From NCBI RefSeq assembly GCF_049933045.1, contig NZ_CP187926.1, positions 3,038,001 through 3,102,000 of the forward strand: a stretch of DNA of 64,000 bases. The letters run 5' to 3'. Source of the stretch: Pseudocolwellia sp049933045 (GTDB lineage: Bacteria; Pseudomonadota; Gammaproteobacteria; Enterobacterales; Alteromonadaceae). A program made the translations under genes and the position numbers. This document shows positions 43,896 through 54,152 of this stretch, piece after piece. The stretch's first letter is position 1, and each line of letters begins with the position of its first letter. The notes under the pieces are model-generated. The model did not search any database, was not told where the DNA came from, and was given only the letters and a program-made list of their open reading frames with translations.

Positions 43896-44786
43896 ATGCC
43901 AATTCAAACTCCGATCAGAGGCCTAAGGTCTTTTTGTATAGCCGCTAAATGTTTAAGTTTTAAACATGCAGCTTCACAACTTTTTTTAACGCCTTCCGCT
44001 GTTAGTCATCAAATTAAACAGTTAGAAGAGCAACTTGGTATTTGTTTATTTAAAAGACAAACCCGTGCTATTGAGTTAACCAGTGCTGGAAAGTTATTTT
44101 ATCAATCAGTTAACCCTTTGATAAACCAGTTAGAATCTACCATATCTGATTTTACTAACAGTCAGCAGAATACAAATATCATTATTAGCATGCCTGAGTT
44201 CTTTGCTAGTGAGCTATTTATTCCGAAATTAAGCCAATGGGCAGAAGAAAATCCAACCATTAACTTACAGCTTGAAACCGTAAAGTCAGGTTCAAAGCCA
44301 TCTCAAGTTGCTGATTTGTCGATTGTATTGGCAAATGGAAAACCTAATGCAAGCATAGTTCACGATCTATTTCCGATCAGATACGCTCCAGCCTGTAATA
44401 AAGCGCTTTATGAAAAGTGGAAAGAAAGTGGCGTAGACGCTCTTAAGTCTATTCCATTACTATTACATCGCTCACGTCCGTGGTCTTGGCATCAATGGGC
44501 TGAGAAAAAAGGCATTCTAGATTTCGATCCTAAACAAATCATACAATTTGATAGTATGTTTGGTGTTGCTCGTGCCGCACAACAAGGCATGGGAATAGCA
44601 TTAATCCCTTTACCTATGAGTGATGCGTGGTTTAATGAAGGTTCGTTAGTTAAGTTATTTGAAGACGAACTTGTAACAAATGATCGTTATTACTTAATTC
44701 AGCATGAGAATTTAGAAAATCAAAGTGAACTTGAAATATTCGCCAAGTGGGTTAAAACAACGTTTTTAGATACCAGTACTCAGTAA
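43896..44786 (+). CDS. LysR family transcriptional regulator, GcvA-like
   Basis: DNA-binding regulator of 296 residues. The winged helix near the N terminus reads GLRSFCIAAKCLSFKHAASQ and LTPSAVSHQIKQLEEQLGI, as in GcvA-type LysR proteins. The periplasmic-binding-like effector domain follows, with QFDSMFGVARAAQQGMGIAL near the end. The ATG at 43896 fits the family start; a TTG at 43863 is in frame but adds residues that are not typical. Target genes are not evident; the upstream neighbours are the two small RNA candidates. Confidence 0.9.
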   Translation: MPIQTPIRGLRSFCIAAKCLSFKHAASQLFLTPSAVSHQIKQLEEQLGICLFKRQTRAIELTSAGKLFYQSVNPLINQLESTISDFTNSQQNTNIIISMPEFFASELFIPKLSQWAEENPTINLQLETVKSGSKPSQVADLSIVLANGKPNASIVHDLFPIRYAPACNKALYEKWKESGVDALKSIPLLLHRSRPWSWHQWAEKKGILDFDPKQIIQFDSMFGVARAAQQGMGIALIPLPMSDAWFNEGSLVKLFEDELVTNDRYYLIQHENLENQSELEIFAKWVKTTFLDTSTQ

Positions 44787-44885
44787 AATTTAATCAATTT
44801 TTAGCTATACACTAGTCAAAACCAGCTATTCACTGGTAGAATTGAAGGTAAATTTATTGTAAAAAAATAAAGAGACCGATTTAAG

Positions 44886-45620
44886 ATGGGAAGAGCTTAC
44901 CAAAACCGTAAATTATCGATGGCCAAAACTCAAGGCGCCAAAACTAAAGTATATTCAAAATACGGTAAAGAGATATACGTTAGTGCTAAAAACGGAAGTA
45001 CAGATCCTGATAGTAACTTATCCCTTCGTCGCTTAATTGAAAAAGCTAAAAAAGACCAAGTACCTACTCATGTAATTGATAAAGCTATTGAAAAAGCTAA
45101 AGGTGCTGGCGGAGAAGATTATAACGAAGCTAGGTATGAAGGTTACGGACCTGGCGGCTGTATGGTTATTATTGATTGCTTGACTGATAACGGCAACAGA
45201 ACCATTAAAGACGTACGTCAATGCTTCACTAAAACAAATTCAAAAATAGGCTCTTCAGGCACTGTTTCTCATATGTTTTCTCACCAAGCGGTATTTGCAT
45301 TTAAAGGTGAAGATGATGAGTCCGTATTTGAAAACTTATTAATGGCTGAGATTGACGTAACTGATGTTGAAGTTGAAGATGGTATAATTACTGTTTTTGC
45401 TCCGCATACTGAGTTCTTCAAAATTAAAACAGCGTTTGCTGATAGCATGCCAGAGTATGACTTAGAAGTTGAAGAAATCACATTTGTTCCTCAAAGCTAC
45501 ACTGAAGTTACTGATGAAGAAGATGTGGCTAACTTTGAGAAGTTTATCGCTATGTTAGACGATTGTGATGACGTACAAAACGTTTATCATAATGCTGAAG
45601 TTGCTGAAATAGAAGAATAA
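44886..45620 (+). CDS. YebC/PmpR family protein, YeeN-like
   Basis: Member of the YebC family (DUF28) of 244 residues. MGRAYQNRKLSMAKTQGAKTKVYSKYGKEI is the YeeN type of start, PTHVIDKAIEKAKGAG and ARYEGYGPGGCMVIIDCLTDN follow, and DCDDVQNVYHNAE is the C-terminal signature. Family members have been reported as transcription regulators and, more recently, as factors that relieve ribosome stalling. It ends in a strong bidirectional terminator. Confidence 0.92.
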   Translation: MGRAYQNRKLSMAKTQGAKTKVYSKYGKEIYVSAKNGSTDPDSNLSLRRLIEKAKKDQVPTHVIDKAIEKAKGAGGEDYNEARYEGYGPGGCMVIIDCLTDNGNRTIKDVRQCFTKTNSKIGSSGTVSHMFSHQAVFAFKGEDDESVFENLLMAEIDVTDVEVEDGIITVFAPHTEFFKIKTAFADSMPEYDLEVEEITFVPQSYTEVTDEEDVANFEKFIAMLDDCDDVQNVYHNAEVAEIEE

Positions 45621-45641
45621 AAAATATTTATAGTATTCAAT

Positions 45642-45679
45642 AAAAAAGCATCTAGCCGCTTGGCTTAGATGCTTTTTTT
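45642..45679. terminator. Bidirectional terminator between yebC-like gene and mazG
   Basis: AAAAAAGCATCTA and TAGATGCTTTTTT enclose a 12-base loop. A-tract and T-tract on both sides serve both convergent genes. Confidence 0.88.
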
Positions 45680-45717
45680 ATATCTGTTATTTATAAAAAC
45701 AATAAATATGAAAGAGC

Positions 45718-46551
45718 TTAGCTCGAGTTGAACTTTCTTTCTTCTTGTTTTACTTCTTGCCAAAAACCTTCAAGCTCTTCTAACTTGTGTTCTGTAAAAG
45801 CTTTAGATGAATCATTCACTTTAGCTTCTACCGACTGGAAACGCTTTGTGAACTTGCTATTCGCTTTTCGTAATATCGTTTCAGGATCTTGTTTAGCATG
45901 GCGACACAAATTAACAACAGCAAATAACAAGTCACCTAGTTCTTCAGCTAAGGCATCGGGATCACGATGTAATTCAGCTTTAACTTCTTGAACTTCTTCT
46001 TCAATTTTATCGAAAACATCATCAAGGTTATCCCAGTCAAACCCAACATGTGAACAACGTTTTTGTATTTTGGCTGCTTGCGATAATGCGGGTAAGTTTT
46101 TAGGAATATCAGCAAGAATACTCAATGTATGTTGATCAGTGCTTGTGCTTTCTTGCGTGTTTTTTTGCTCACGCTCTTTCGCTTTTTCATTTTCCCAATT
46201 AGCTTTAATATCAGCATCTGTTGATAAATCAGTATCTGAAAACACATGAGGATGACGCCTGATCAACTTTTCACATATAGCATCAACAACATCATCAAAA
46301 CCAAAGAGCTTTTCTTCTTCGCCTAGTTGGCTATAAAAAATCACTTGAAAGAGTAAGTCGCCTAATTCTTTTTTTAGCTCCGCATAGTCTTTTTGCTCTA
46401 TCGCATCAGCCACTTCATAGGCTTCTTCAATAGTATGAGAAACTACAGAGGCGAAGGTTTGCTTTATACCCCAAGGACAGCCTGTTTCAGGATCTCGTAA
46501 GCAAGTCATTATCCAACGCAGTTTTTCGATGGAAGCTTTATCGTTTAACAT
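45718..46551 (-). CDS. mazG: Nucleoside triphosphate pyrophosphohydrolase
   Basis: House-cleaning enzyme that hydrolyses NTPs to NMPs and can lower ppGpp levels. The 277 residues contain two MazG domains: the first with ETGCPWGIKQTFASVVSHTIEEAYE and ELKKELGDLLFQVIFYSQ, the second with FDKIEEEVQEVKAEL and LAEELGDLLFAVVNLCRH. ExxE and ExxD metal sites are present in both. It lies 73 bases after relA, as in E. coli. Confidence 0.95.
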   Translation of the reverse strand: MLNDKASIEKLRWIMTCLRDPETGCPWGIKQTFASVVSHTIEEAYEVADAIEQKDYAELKKELGDLLFQVIFYSQLGEEEKLFGFDDVVDAICEKLIRRHPHVFSDTDLSTDADIKANWENEKAKEREQKNTQESTSTDQHTLSILADIPKNLPALSQAAKIQKRCSHVGFDWDNLDDVFDKIEEEVQEVKAELHRDPDALAEELGDLLFAVVNLCRHAKQDPETILRKANSKFTKRFQSVEAKVNDSSKAFTEHKLEELEGFWQEVKQEERKFNSS

Positions 46552-46624
46552 GTTATTTTACCGCTTTATTTTCAGAGTCACTTTTCTAAACGTTAGTAAG
46601 TATTAAAAAACGCATATTTAAGAT

Positions 46625-48820
46625 TTAAACACGCTTAGCTTCAATAATATCGTCAAGTTGTAGTAATTTAACTATTAGCCTTTTCAAAACTTCATGATTC
46701 GTTAATTCAAGTTTCAAAAACATCGAGGTCGTTTGCTGTGTATGATCTGAATGCGTATCCATACCAACAATACTCACACGTTCATTAGCGATAATAGTAG
46801 AAATGTCTCGTACTAAACCTTGCCTATCACTCGCTATAAGTTGCACGGTGACCTGATAGCTAGATTTCTGCTCGTCACCCCACTGAACTTCGATTTCCCT
46901 TTCAGGTTGCGAATGAAGTGCATTGGCAAGCTGATCACAGTCAATTCTATGTACTGATATTCCACGACCTTGCGTGATAAAACCTAAGATATTATCGCCT
47001 GGTACAGGATGACAACATTTCGCCATATGGGTCATTAAGTTACCAACACCTGAAACAGTTACACCATTAGCATCAGCTTTTAATTTTTGTGATGGATTAG
47101 GTTCTTTTACAAGTGATTGAGGATCAATATCTTCAAAAGCTTTAACATCATCATCTTGTTGATTTAGGCAATTAACTATTTGCTGTAAACGTGCACCACC
47201 CGAGCCAATAGCCGCATAAAGTTCATCTACACTGCTTACATTAAAACGTTTAAAGGTTTGCGTTAGGTCAACCTGTGAAAGGTGTAACTTATTAAGCTCA
47301 GCGTCGAGTAACTCTTTACCTGATGCAATATTTTTATCTTTGTCTGCATGCTTAAAGAAATATTGTACTTTAGAGCGAGCACGCGATGTATGTATGTAAT
47401 GTAAATTAGGATTTAACCAATCTCGACTCGGTGTTGCCTTTTTACTACGTAAAATTTCAACTTGATCGCCTGTTTTTAATTTATGAGTGAAAGGTACTAT
47501 ACGCCCAAAAACTTTTGCGCCAACACACGTATTACCTACGTTTGAATGAATATAATAGGCAAAGTCTAATGGCGTAGAGTTAACTGGTAAATCAATCACC
47601 TCTCCGCTTGGAGTAAAGACATAAATACGGTCTTCAAATACTTGGCTTCTGAATTCGTCAATTAACTCGCCGCTTTCAGTTACATCTTCTTGCCACTGTA
47701 ATATTTTTCTTAACCAGCTAATCTTGTCATCAAAACCTGTGGTTTTTCCTGATGCTGTACCTTCTTTGTAACGCCAATGAGCAGCAACACCTAATTCGGC
47801 ATCATCATCCATTTGTTGCGTTCTAATTTGTACTTCAACCGCTTTACCTTCTGGTCCAAGTACAACGGTATGAATCGACTGATAGCCGTTAGATTTTGGT
47901 GTTGCTACGTAATCATCAAATTCGCTAGATAAATGTTTCCAGTTGGTGTGTACAACACCTAAAGCGCTATAACAATCTTGTAGGCGATCTACAATGATCC
48001 TTACGGCACGTACGTCAAACAGTTGCTCAAAGTCTAACGACTTTTGTTGCATCTTTTTCCATATGCTAAAAATATGCTTAGGACGACCAAACACTTCACC
48101 GCGTACTTCTAATGTTTTGAGTTGCGTAGACAAGTTACTTACGAAATCAACCATGTATTGTTCGCGGTCGAGACGCTTTTCATCAAGTAGTTTAGCTATT
48201 TTCTTGTAGGTATTAGGATGTAAATATCTGAAAGCTAAGTCTTCAAGCTCCCATTTTAATTGACCAATACCTAAACGGTTAGCAAGTGGTGCATAGATAT
48301 TAACGGTTTCTTTTGCGCTTATAACTTTGGTTTCTTCGTCTTCATTTTTTACCATACGTAAATGGCATAAACGTTCAGATAATTTGATCACTACAGCGCG
48401 TACATCGTCCACCATGGCGAGTAACATTTTACGAATGTTGTCGATATGTGTGCCCGAAACTTGTCCACTGTGTCTTTTTTGTAGGATTTTAATCGCGTCC
48501 ATTTGATTGACGCCATCACACAAACCATAAATGGATGGGTTAAAGTTTTCTTCTATGTAGGTTAGTTCAATACATTTATATTCAAGTAAAGGACACATAA
48601 AAGCAGCGCACAATGAATCTTTATCAAGATTAAGTGCAGAAAGAATTTCAACCATTTCTTGTGATTTAGTCAGGCACTCATCTTGGCCATCAAAAAATGG
48701 GGATATCTTTTCCCATAACACTTTTATCGCATCTTTTTTTACATCAATAAGCTCTAAAGTTTTTAACCATTGCTCAAAATTTAATGATGATGTTTGATGT
48801 GAACGACGAACTGAAACCAT
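46625..48820 (-). CDS. relA: GTP pyrophosphokinase RelA
   Basis: Ribosome-associated (p)ppGpp synthetase of the stringent response. The 731-residue protein has a degenerate N-terminal hydrolase region without the HD pair, the synthetase domain with RVIVDRLQDCYSALGVVH and TPKSNGYQSIHTVVLGPEG, the TGS domain (RIYVFTPSGEVIDLP), the zinc-finger-like segment with CCHPVPGDNI and a C-terminal ACT domain. The lost HD site separates it from SpoT. It precedes mazG and follows rlmD. Confidence 0.96.
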   Translation of the reverse strand: MVSVRRSHQTSSLNFEQWLKTLELIDVKKDAIKVLWEKISPFFDGQDECLTKSQEMVEILSALNLDKDSLCAAFMCPLLEYKCIELTYIEENFNPSIYGLCDGVNQMDAIKILQKRHSGQVSGTHIDNIRKMLLAMVDDVRAVVIKLSERLCHLRMVKNEDEETKVISAKETVNIYAPLANRLGIGQLKWELEDLAFRYLHPNTYKKIAKLLDEKRLDREQYMVDFVSNLSTQLKTLEVRGEVFGRPKHIFSIWKKMQQKSLDFEQLFDVRAVRIIVDRLQDCYSALGVVHTNWKHLSSEFDDYVATPKSNGYQSIHTVVLGPEGKAVEVQIRTQQMDDDAELGVAAHWRYKEGTASGKTTGFDDKISWLRKILQWQEDVTESGELIDEFRSQVFEDRIYVFTPSGEVIDLPVNSTPLDFAYYIHSNVGNTCVGAKVFGRIVPFTHKLKTGDQVEILRSKKATPSRDWLNPNLHYIHTSRARSKVQYFFKHADKDKNIASGKELLDAELNKLHLSQVDLTQTFKRFNVSSVDELYAAIGSGGARLQQIVNCLNQQDDDVKAFEDIDPQSLVKEPNPSQKLKADANGVTVSGVGNLMTHMAKCCHPVPGDNILGFITQGRGISVHRIDCDQLANALHSQPEREIEVQWGDEQKSSYQVTVQLIASDRQGLVRDISTIIANERVSIVGMDTHSDHTQQTTSMFLKLELTNHEVLKRLIVKLLQLDDIIEAKRV

Positions 48821-48944
48821 AAAATCCTACTTTTTTGAAATGCGATAACTAGATTACAAAACATTTGCCTTGTCTGAATAATGTATAAGTTTTACGTTTA
48901 TTTAAAATATAAAACCTCTACATTCAAGTTCAACAGACCCTGAG

Positions 48945-50288
48945 CTATTTCTTTTTATACAATACCATAGTCTCTATATGTTTAGTTTGAGCAAACATAT
49001 CCATTATGGCAATTTTTTCTATAACATATCCCTTATTTAATAGCAGTTGGCTATCTCTAGCTAAGGTAGCAGGATCACAACTTACGTACACAATATGAGG
49101 AATGTTTAATTGAACAAGTTCACTAACCGCTTCATAAGCGCCAGCTCTTGCAGGATCTAATAATACTTTTGTATAAGCGTTATTTACCCAAGGTGCATTG
49201 GCCCAAGAACTATTCAAATCGGCTTGATAAAACTGAGTATTATCAATCTGATTAACTTCAGCATTATAAGTGGCTTTGTTCACCATGGTATCAAGACCTT
49301 CTACACCAACAACACGGTTAACTTGTTTTGCTATTGGTAAACTAAAGTTACCTAAACCACAGAATAAATCGAGTACTTGATCGTCTGCTTTTAATGATAA
49401 CCATTCTATGGCTTGAGCGATCATTTTGCTATTGACGTTATGATTAACTTGGATAAAATCTTTTGGCTCGAAATAAATATTTATTGCCTTATCATCGGTA
49501 TTAAGCAAGACACTATCTATTGAATAATATAAATCGGTAGTAGCGTTGAGAGGCTTTATGTTTGTGCCATCATCAATATACACTTGCCATTCTTGCTGCT
49601 CTTCGATCCCATTCCATAAATCACTATCTTGTGTATTTAATGGCACTAACTGCCTAACAACTATACTTACATGTTGAGTCGATATAACTTCTATATGACC
49701 AATAGACTTAGCCAAGCTTAACGACTGTATAAAGGTTTTAAGTGTTGTAAATATGTTTTTAATAGGCTCAACAAGCACAGGACATTCTTTTAATTGCGCT
49801 AAATTATTACTGCCTTTTTGTCGAAACCCAACAATAGGATCGCCATTTTTATTATATTGAACACCAATACGCGCTTTTCTTCTGTAATTGAATAGCTCGC
49901 TATTAATACTGTTTTGCCAAGGTAGTTGCGCGGTTATTTTATTACGCGAGAATAAATCAACAACCTTCTGTTGTTTAAAACTTAAATGTTGTTCAAAAGA
50001 CAGGTGTTGAAGATCACAACCTCCACAAGTTTTAAAGTGCTTACAACTAGGTTTTATTCGCTGCTCACTTGGCTGAACTATTTCAACAACACTGCCTTTA
50101 AAAAACTTACCTTTAGCCTCTATAATTTTAGCTGTTACTTTTTCTTGAGGTAAGGCGTTTTCTATAAAAACAGGTTTATTTTGATATTTCCCTACACCTG
50201 TTCCATTATGATCTAGTCTATCAATAACGACAGAAATCACTTGTCCTGTAGGTTGTTTTTTATTACTCGGTTTGAAAAAATTGGCCAT
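48945..50288 (-). CDS. rlmD: 23S rRNA (uracil-1939-C5)-methyltransferase
   Basis: Iron-sulfur methyltransferase that forms m5U1939. In 447 residues are an N-terminal TRAM domain (about 15-75), the 4Fe-4S Cys CKHFKTCGGCDLQHLSF, the SAM motif VLDLFCGLGNFSLPIA, DPARAGAYE, and the catalytic Cys in VYVSCDPATLARD. It is divergent from barA and upstream of relA, the conserved gammaproteobacterial order. Confidence 0.96.
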   Translation of the reverse strand: MANFFKPSNKKQPTGQVISVVIDRLDHNGTGVGKYQNKPVFIENALPQEKVTAKIIEAKGKFFKGSVVEIVQPSEQRIKPSCKHFKTCGGCDLQHLSFEQHLSFKQQKVVDLFSRNKITAQLPWQNSINSELFNYRRKARIGVQYNKNGDPIVGFRQKGSNNLAQLKECPVLVEPIKNIFTTLKTFIQSLSLAKSIGHIEVISTQHVSIVVRQLVPLNTQDSDLWNGIEEQQEWQVYIDDGTNIKPLNATTDLYYSIDSVLLNTDDKAINIYFEPKDFIQVNHNVNSKMIAQAIEWLSLKADDQVLDLFCGLGNFSLPIAKQVNRVVGVEGLDTMVNKATYNAEVNQIDNTQFYQADLNSSWANAPWVNNAYTKVLLDPARAGAYEAVSELVQLNIPHIVYVSCDPATLARDSQLLLNKGYVIEKIAIMDMFAQTKHIETMVLYKKK

Positions 50289-50441
50289 GTTTTTATCTTA
50301 ATTGGGTTACCGTCGATCCAACGCTACAAATTCAAACGTGTATATGACATGATAAGAGAATAATCTTTGTATTATTTGAATAAACACCCAAAAATACAAA
50401 CTCATTACGTACCTATAATTCTACACTAAGTTAACCGATAC

Positions 50442-53255
50442 ATGCATAAAATTAGCCTTAAAGATTGGGTCATTCTTCTTACCATTATTCCAACCATTTT
50501 GATTGGTTTAAGTATCGCGACTTATTTTTCTTACAGTAGATATGTCGAACTAAATAAATTCTTAGATGCTCAAGCTCAAAGTATTATTGAGCCTTTAGCT
50601 ATTGCTAGCACTGATGATTTAATTAATAAAGATCAACAAAAACTACGTCACCTCATTAGTTTTGCACATCGAAGTCAATCTTCCATAGTAAAAAGCATTG
50701 CCATTTTTACTAACGACAACCAAATATTTGTTACCAGCTCGTATCATGGCGACATAGATATAATGCGCCTTAACGCGGGCGAAGCGATCCCTACTAAAAC
50801 ATCTAAATCCGATTATGATGATTATATTGTCTTTAGAGCACCCATTATTGATGAATATAACGCTGTAAATAGCAAGATTACTCCTTTGGGTTATATCGCA
50901 ATTCAGATCGACAGAAGCAAAATACAATTTATACAACAAAGCGAAGTGCTTATCGCTTTCGCCATTGTTTTATTTGGCATTTTAATTAATTTTATTTTTG
51001 CTTCTCAATTGATTAAAAATGTAACCTCTCCTATTTCATCTATGGTGCAAGTTGTTGATAGAATTAGAGAAGGAAAGTTAGAGAGCCGTATTAGTGGTCA
51101 GTTAATTGGTGAGCTAAATTTCCTGAAAAAAGGTGTGAATTCAATGGCGCAATCTTTGGGCGACTATAATGACGGAATGCAACGTCAGATCGACCAAGCC
51201 ACCATAGATTTGCGTGAAAGTTTAGAGCAGTTTGAGCTGCAAAACGTTGAGTTGAATTTCTCAAAACGAAAAGCACAAGATGCTAACCAAGTTAAATCTG
51301 AGTTTTTAGCCAATATGAGTCATGAGTTAAGAACTCCGTTAAATGGAGTTATTGGATTTACTCGACAGGTATTAAAAACCCCTTTAACGGATACACAGCG
51401 TGACTACCTTTATACCATTGAACGTTCTGCAGCTAATTTACTCTCAATCATTAACGATATTCTCGATTTCTCTAAGCTAGATGCAGGGAAAATGGTATTA
51501 GAAAAAATCCCATATTCATTAAGAGAAGCTACTGAAGAAGCGATCACTTTGTTGGCTCCTAGTGCGCATCAAAAAAATATCGAATTGTCATTTAATATAA
51601 CCTCTTCAGTACCTGACTCACTTATTGGTGATGCTATGCGCGTTAAGCAAATCATCATAAACTTAGCCAGTAATGCCATTAAATTTACCAATAATGGTTC
51701 TGTAAATATAGATATTAAATGCGAGCAAGTTGAGCAGAGTAAAGCCTTATTTAAAGTACAAGTCGTTGATACGGGTGTAGGTATTAAGAGCCAGCAACAA
51801 GATGCTTTGTTTGAAGCATTTAGCCAAGCAGATTCGAGTATTACGCGTTTATATGGTGGCTCTGGTTTAGGCTTGGTTATTTCTAAACGCCTAGTCACTG
51901 AAATGAATGGTAATATTGGATTCTCTAGTGAAGAAAATAAAGGCTCTACCTTCTGGTTTACTTTTGAGTCAGAATTAACCCCTATCCCACTTATTACCCA
52001 GTTACAGACCGCATCGTTAATAGGTAAGAAAATACTGTACCTTGAACCACATATGCATAGCAGAATGGCGACAACACATATAATGACTGACTGGGGTATG
52101 GATGTATCTCATGTACCAAGTATTGAACAAATTAAAGATGCGTTATCTCAAACCCATGACTATGAACATGTTTTAATTGGTCATGATATAGGTACTATCG
52201 CATTAGACGAGTTAAAAGGCTCTATTAGAGAATTCAATAAGAGTAATGTATCAATTCACATTGCGGTAAATAGTAACTCGCCACATATATATGAAACATT
52301 GTTTGCCAGTGGAGCTTCAAATTGTATCAGTAAGCCAATAACGCCAACTAAATTGAATAAAGCTTTAACCCATCAAGACACTCCATCGAATAAGGTAATA
52401 GAAGAAAACAAAATTAAAAACATTATCCCTATTAAAGTACTTGCGGTTGATGATAACGACGCTAACTTGAAGTTGATCAAAACATTATTATTAGAACAAG
52501 TTGCTGAAGTAGTAACGGCAACAAACGGTTTAGAAGCTGTAGAGCTATGTAAAACTGAAAAATATGCGCTTATCTTTATGGATGTGCAAATGCCTGTTAT
52601 GGATGGAATAACAGCGTTAGCCGAGATAAAAACAAAAACCTTTAATGAAACCACACCTATTATCGCAGTAACAGCTCATGCTTTACACGGCGAGAAAGAT
52701 AAACTAATGGATAAGGGTTTTGACTTTTACATGTCAAAACCTATTGATGAGGCGATATTAGGACACACTATTTATGAATACTGCGATGTAACTCAGTTTA
52801 ATGAGCATTCACTCGAAAGTATTCATACACAGGTAAAAAACACCACCCCAGAGCCTGTGATAGATTCGTATTCAACAACAATTATTGATTGGAAATTAGC
52901 TTTAAAAAGAGCGGCAAATAAAGAAGGTTTGGCAATAGAAATGTTAGAAGGTTTAACGAAGAGTTTACCTATAGCTAAACAACAAATATCTGAAGCTATT
53001 ACCTCGTTAGATACTGAGCAATTAAAAACACACATACATAAATTAAACGGTGCTTGTTGTTATTCAGGTGTGCCTAACTTAAACAAAATGGCGCAGCAAA
53101 TAGAAACATCTTTAAAACAAGATGTAAGTATTGAAGACTTAGAGCCAGAGTTTTTCGAGTTGTTTGAACATTTAGATAATGTGATGAGCCTAGCACCGCA
53201 GATATTAAACTCATTTAATATTGCTGCGGTTAAACTCGATACTCATAAAGAATAG
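50442..53255 (+). CDS. barA: Two-component sensor histidine kinase BarA
   Basis: Tripartite kinase that phosphorylates the regulator UvrY/GacA, which controls the Csr small RNAs. The 937 residues show membrane helices near 10-30 and 170-190, HAMP, HisKA with ANMSHELRTPLNG (His near 293), HATPase (GGSGLGLVIS), a pseudo-receiver (about 528-650) without a phosphorylatable Asp, a true receiver with LIFMDVQMPVMDG (Asp near 713), and an Hpt with HIHKLNGACCYSG. The position next to rlmD-relA supports the name. Confidence 0.94.
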   Translation: MHKISLKDWVILLTIIPTILIGLSIATYFSYSRYVELNKFLDAQAQSIIEPLAIASTDDLINKDQQKLRHLISFAHRSQSSIVKSIAIFTNDNQIFVTSSYHGDIDIMRLNAGEAIPTKTSKSDYDDYIVFRAPIIDEYNAVNSKITPLGYIAIQIDRSKIQFIQQSEVLIAFAIVLFGILINFIFASQLIKNVTSPISSMVQVVDRIREGKLESRISGQLIGELNFLKKGVNSMAQSLGDYNDGMQRQIDQATIDLRESLEQFELQNVELNFSKRKAQDANQVKSEFLANMSHELRTPLNGVIGFTRQVLKTPLTDTQRDYLYTIERSAANLLSIINDILDFSKLDAGKMVLEKIPYSLREATEEAITLLAPSAHQKNIELSFNITSSVPDSLIGDAMRVKQIIINLASNAIKFTNNGSVNIDIKCEQVEQSKALFKVQVVDTGVGIKSQQQDALFEAFSQADSSITRLYGGSGLGLVISKRLVTEMNGNIGFSSEENKGSTFWFTFESELTPIPLITQLQTASLIGKKILYLEPHMHSRMATTHIMTDWGMDVSHVPSIEQIKDALSQTHDYEHVLIGHDIGTIALDELKGSIREFNKSNVSIHIAVNSNSPHIYETLFASGASNCISKPITPTKLNKALTHQDTPSNKVIEENKIKNIIPIKVLAVDDNDANLKLIKTLLLEQVAEVVTATNGLEAVELCKTEKYALIFMDVQMPVMDGITALAEIKTKTFNETTPIIAVTAHALHGEKDKLMDKGFDFYMSKPIDEAILGHTIYEYCDVTQFNEHSLESIHTQVKNTTPEPVIDSYSTTIIDWKLALKRAANKEGLAIEMLEGLTKSLPIAKQQISEAITSLDTEQLKTHIHKLNGACCYSGVPNLNKMAQQIETSLKQDVSIEDLEPEFFELFEHLDNVMSLAPQILNSFNIAAVKLDTHKE

Positions 53256-53269
53256 TATTTTAGATAGGG

Positions 53270-53524
53270 TTAAGATCTTAAGTTGATTTTAGCTCCAGCG
53301 TTAATCTCACCTTCTTCAGACACAGTGGCAACCCCGCCATTACATTCAAGAATAGCAACATTTTCACCTTCAATATTTCGAATACACACTAATTCATAGC
53401 CAAATTTACCTAAACTACTGGCTGAAAACTTTTGTGCTAACGACAATTTATCCCACCAAATAGATGATTGGGGAGACTCGCCACGTCTATCAACCATCGG
53501 AGGTTCTAGGAGTTCCATAACCAC
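53270..53524 (-). CDS. Small protein of unknown function
   Basis: A frame of 84 residues, convergent to barA. The N-terminal half is polar with PPMVDRRGESPQSSIWWDKL, and the C-terminal half has the regular beta pattern GYELVCIRNIEGENVAILECNGG. No signal peptide or known motif. The segment between barA and acpS and the coding-like composition support it; I do not recognise a family. Confidence 0.6.
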   Translation of the reverse strand: MVMELLEPPMVDRRGESPQSSIWWDKLSLAQKFSASSLGKFGYELVCIRNIEGENVAILECNGGVATVSEEGEINAGAKINLRS

Positions 53525-53714
53525 ACTCCGTTATCCATAATAAAGTACAATGTATTAAGTATAGACCTAAATAAGAAAAACAGTTAAAAAAATAATTCTT
53601 TATATGTAAAATTAGATGACTAAATATACTTAAGATATGAATTTAAAGATAAAATTTAAGAGATAGGGATAAGTAGTAGGAAATACAAAACCTAATTTTA
53701 TTTAATAAAGCGGA

Positions 53715-54095
53715 TTATAAAGAAAGTACAACAAAGGCTGTGGCGTAATTCACTTCATCAGATAAAGTTATATGCCATTTAGTTGCACCTAATGACTGGG
53801 CTACTTCTAAGGCTTTATCTGTTAACAATAAACTAGGTTGACCAGATGCTAAGGATTGAATTTCAATATGTTTAAAAGAAACGCCTTGAGCAATTCCTGT
53901 ACCTAAAGCTTTAGATAAGGCTTCTTTACCTGCCCATCTTTTTGCTAAGAAACGTTCCGGTTGTTTGAGTGTTTTGTAATGTTGGTATTCAGTGTCGGTT
54001 AGCACACGTAAAGCAAGGCGATTAAGCACTTGCTCTGACATACTCGAAATTCTATTAATTTCAACAATATCTGTTCCAATTCCGATAACCGACAT
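53715..54095 (-). CDS. acpS: Holo-[acyl-carrier-protein] synthase
   Basis: Transfers 4'-phosphopantetheine from CoA to apo-ACP. The 126-residue protein has GIGTDIVEINRI with the metal-binding Asp at its start and FLAKRWAGKEALSKALGTGI with the catalytic Glu. It is the last gene of the rnc-era-recO-pdxJ-acpS run and follows pdxJ by 57 bases. Confidence 0.96.
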   Translation of the reverse strand: MSVIGIGTDIVEINRISSMSEQVLNRLALRVLTDTEYQHYKTLKQPERFLAKRWAGKEALSKALGTGIAQGVSFKHIEIQSLASGQPSLLLTDKALEVAQSLGATKWHITLSDEVNYATAFVVLSL

Positions 54096-54152
54096 GATCT
54101 ACCTTAAACACAACAACGTGAGTTAATCTTAGCTTTTATTTGATAATCTCTT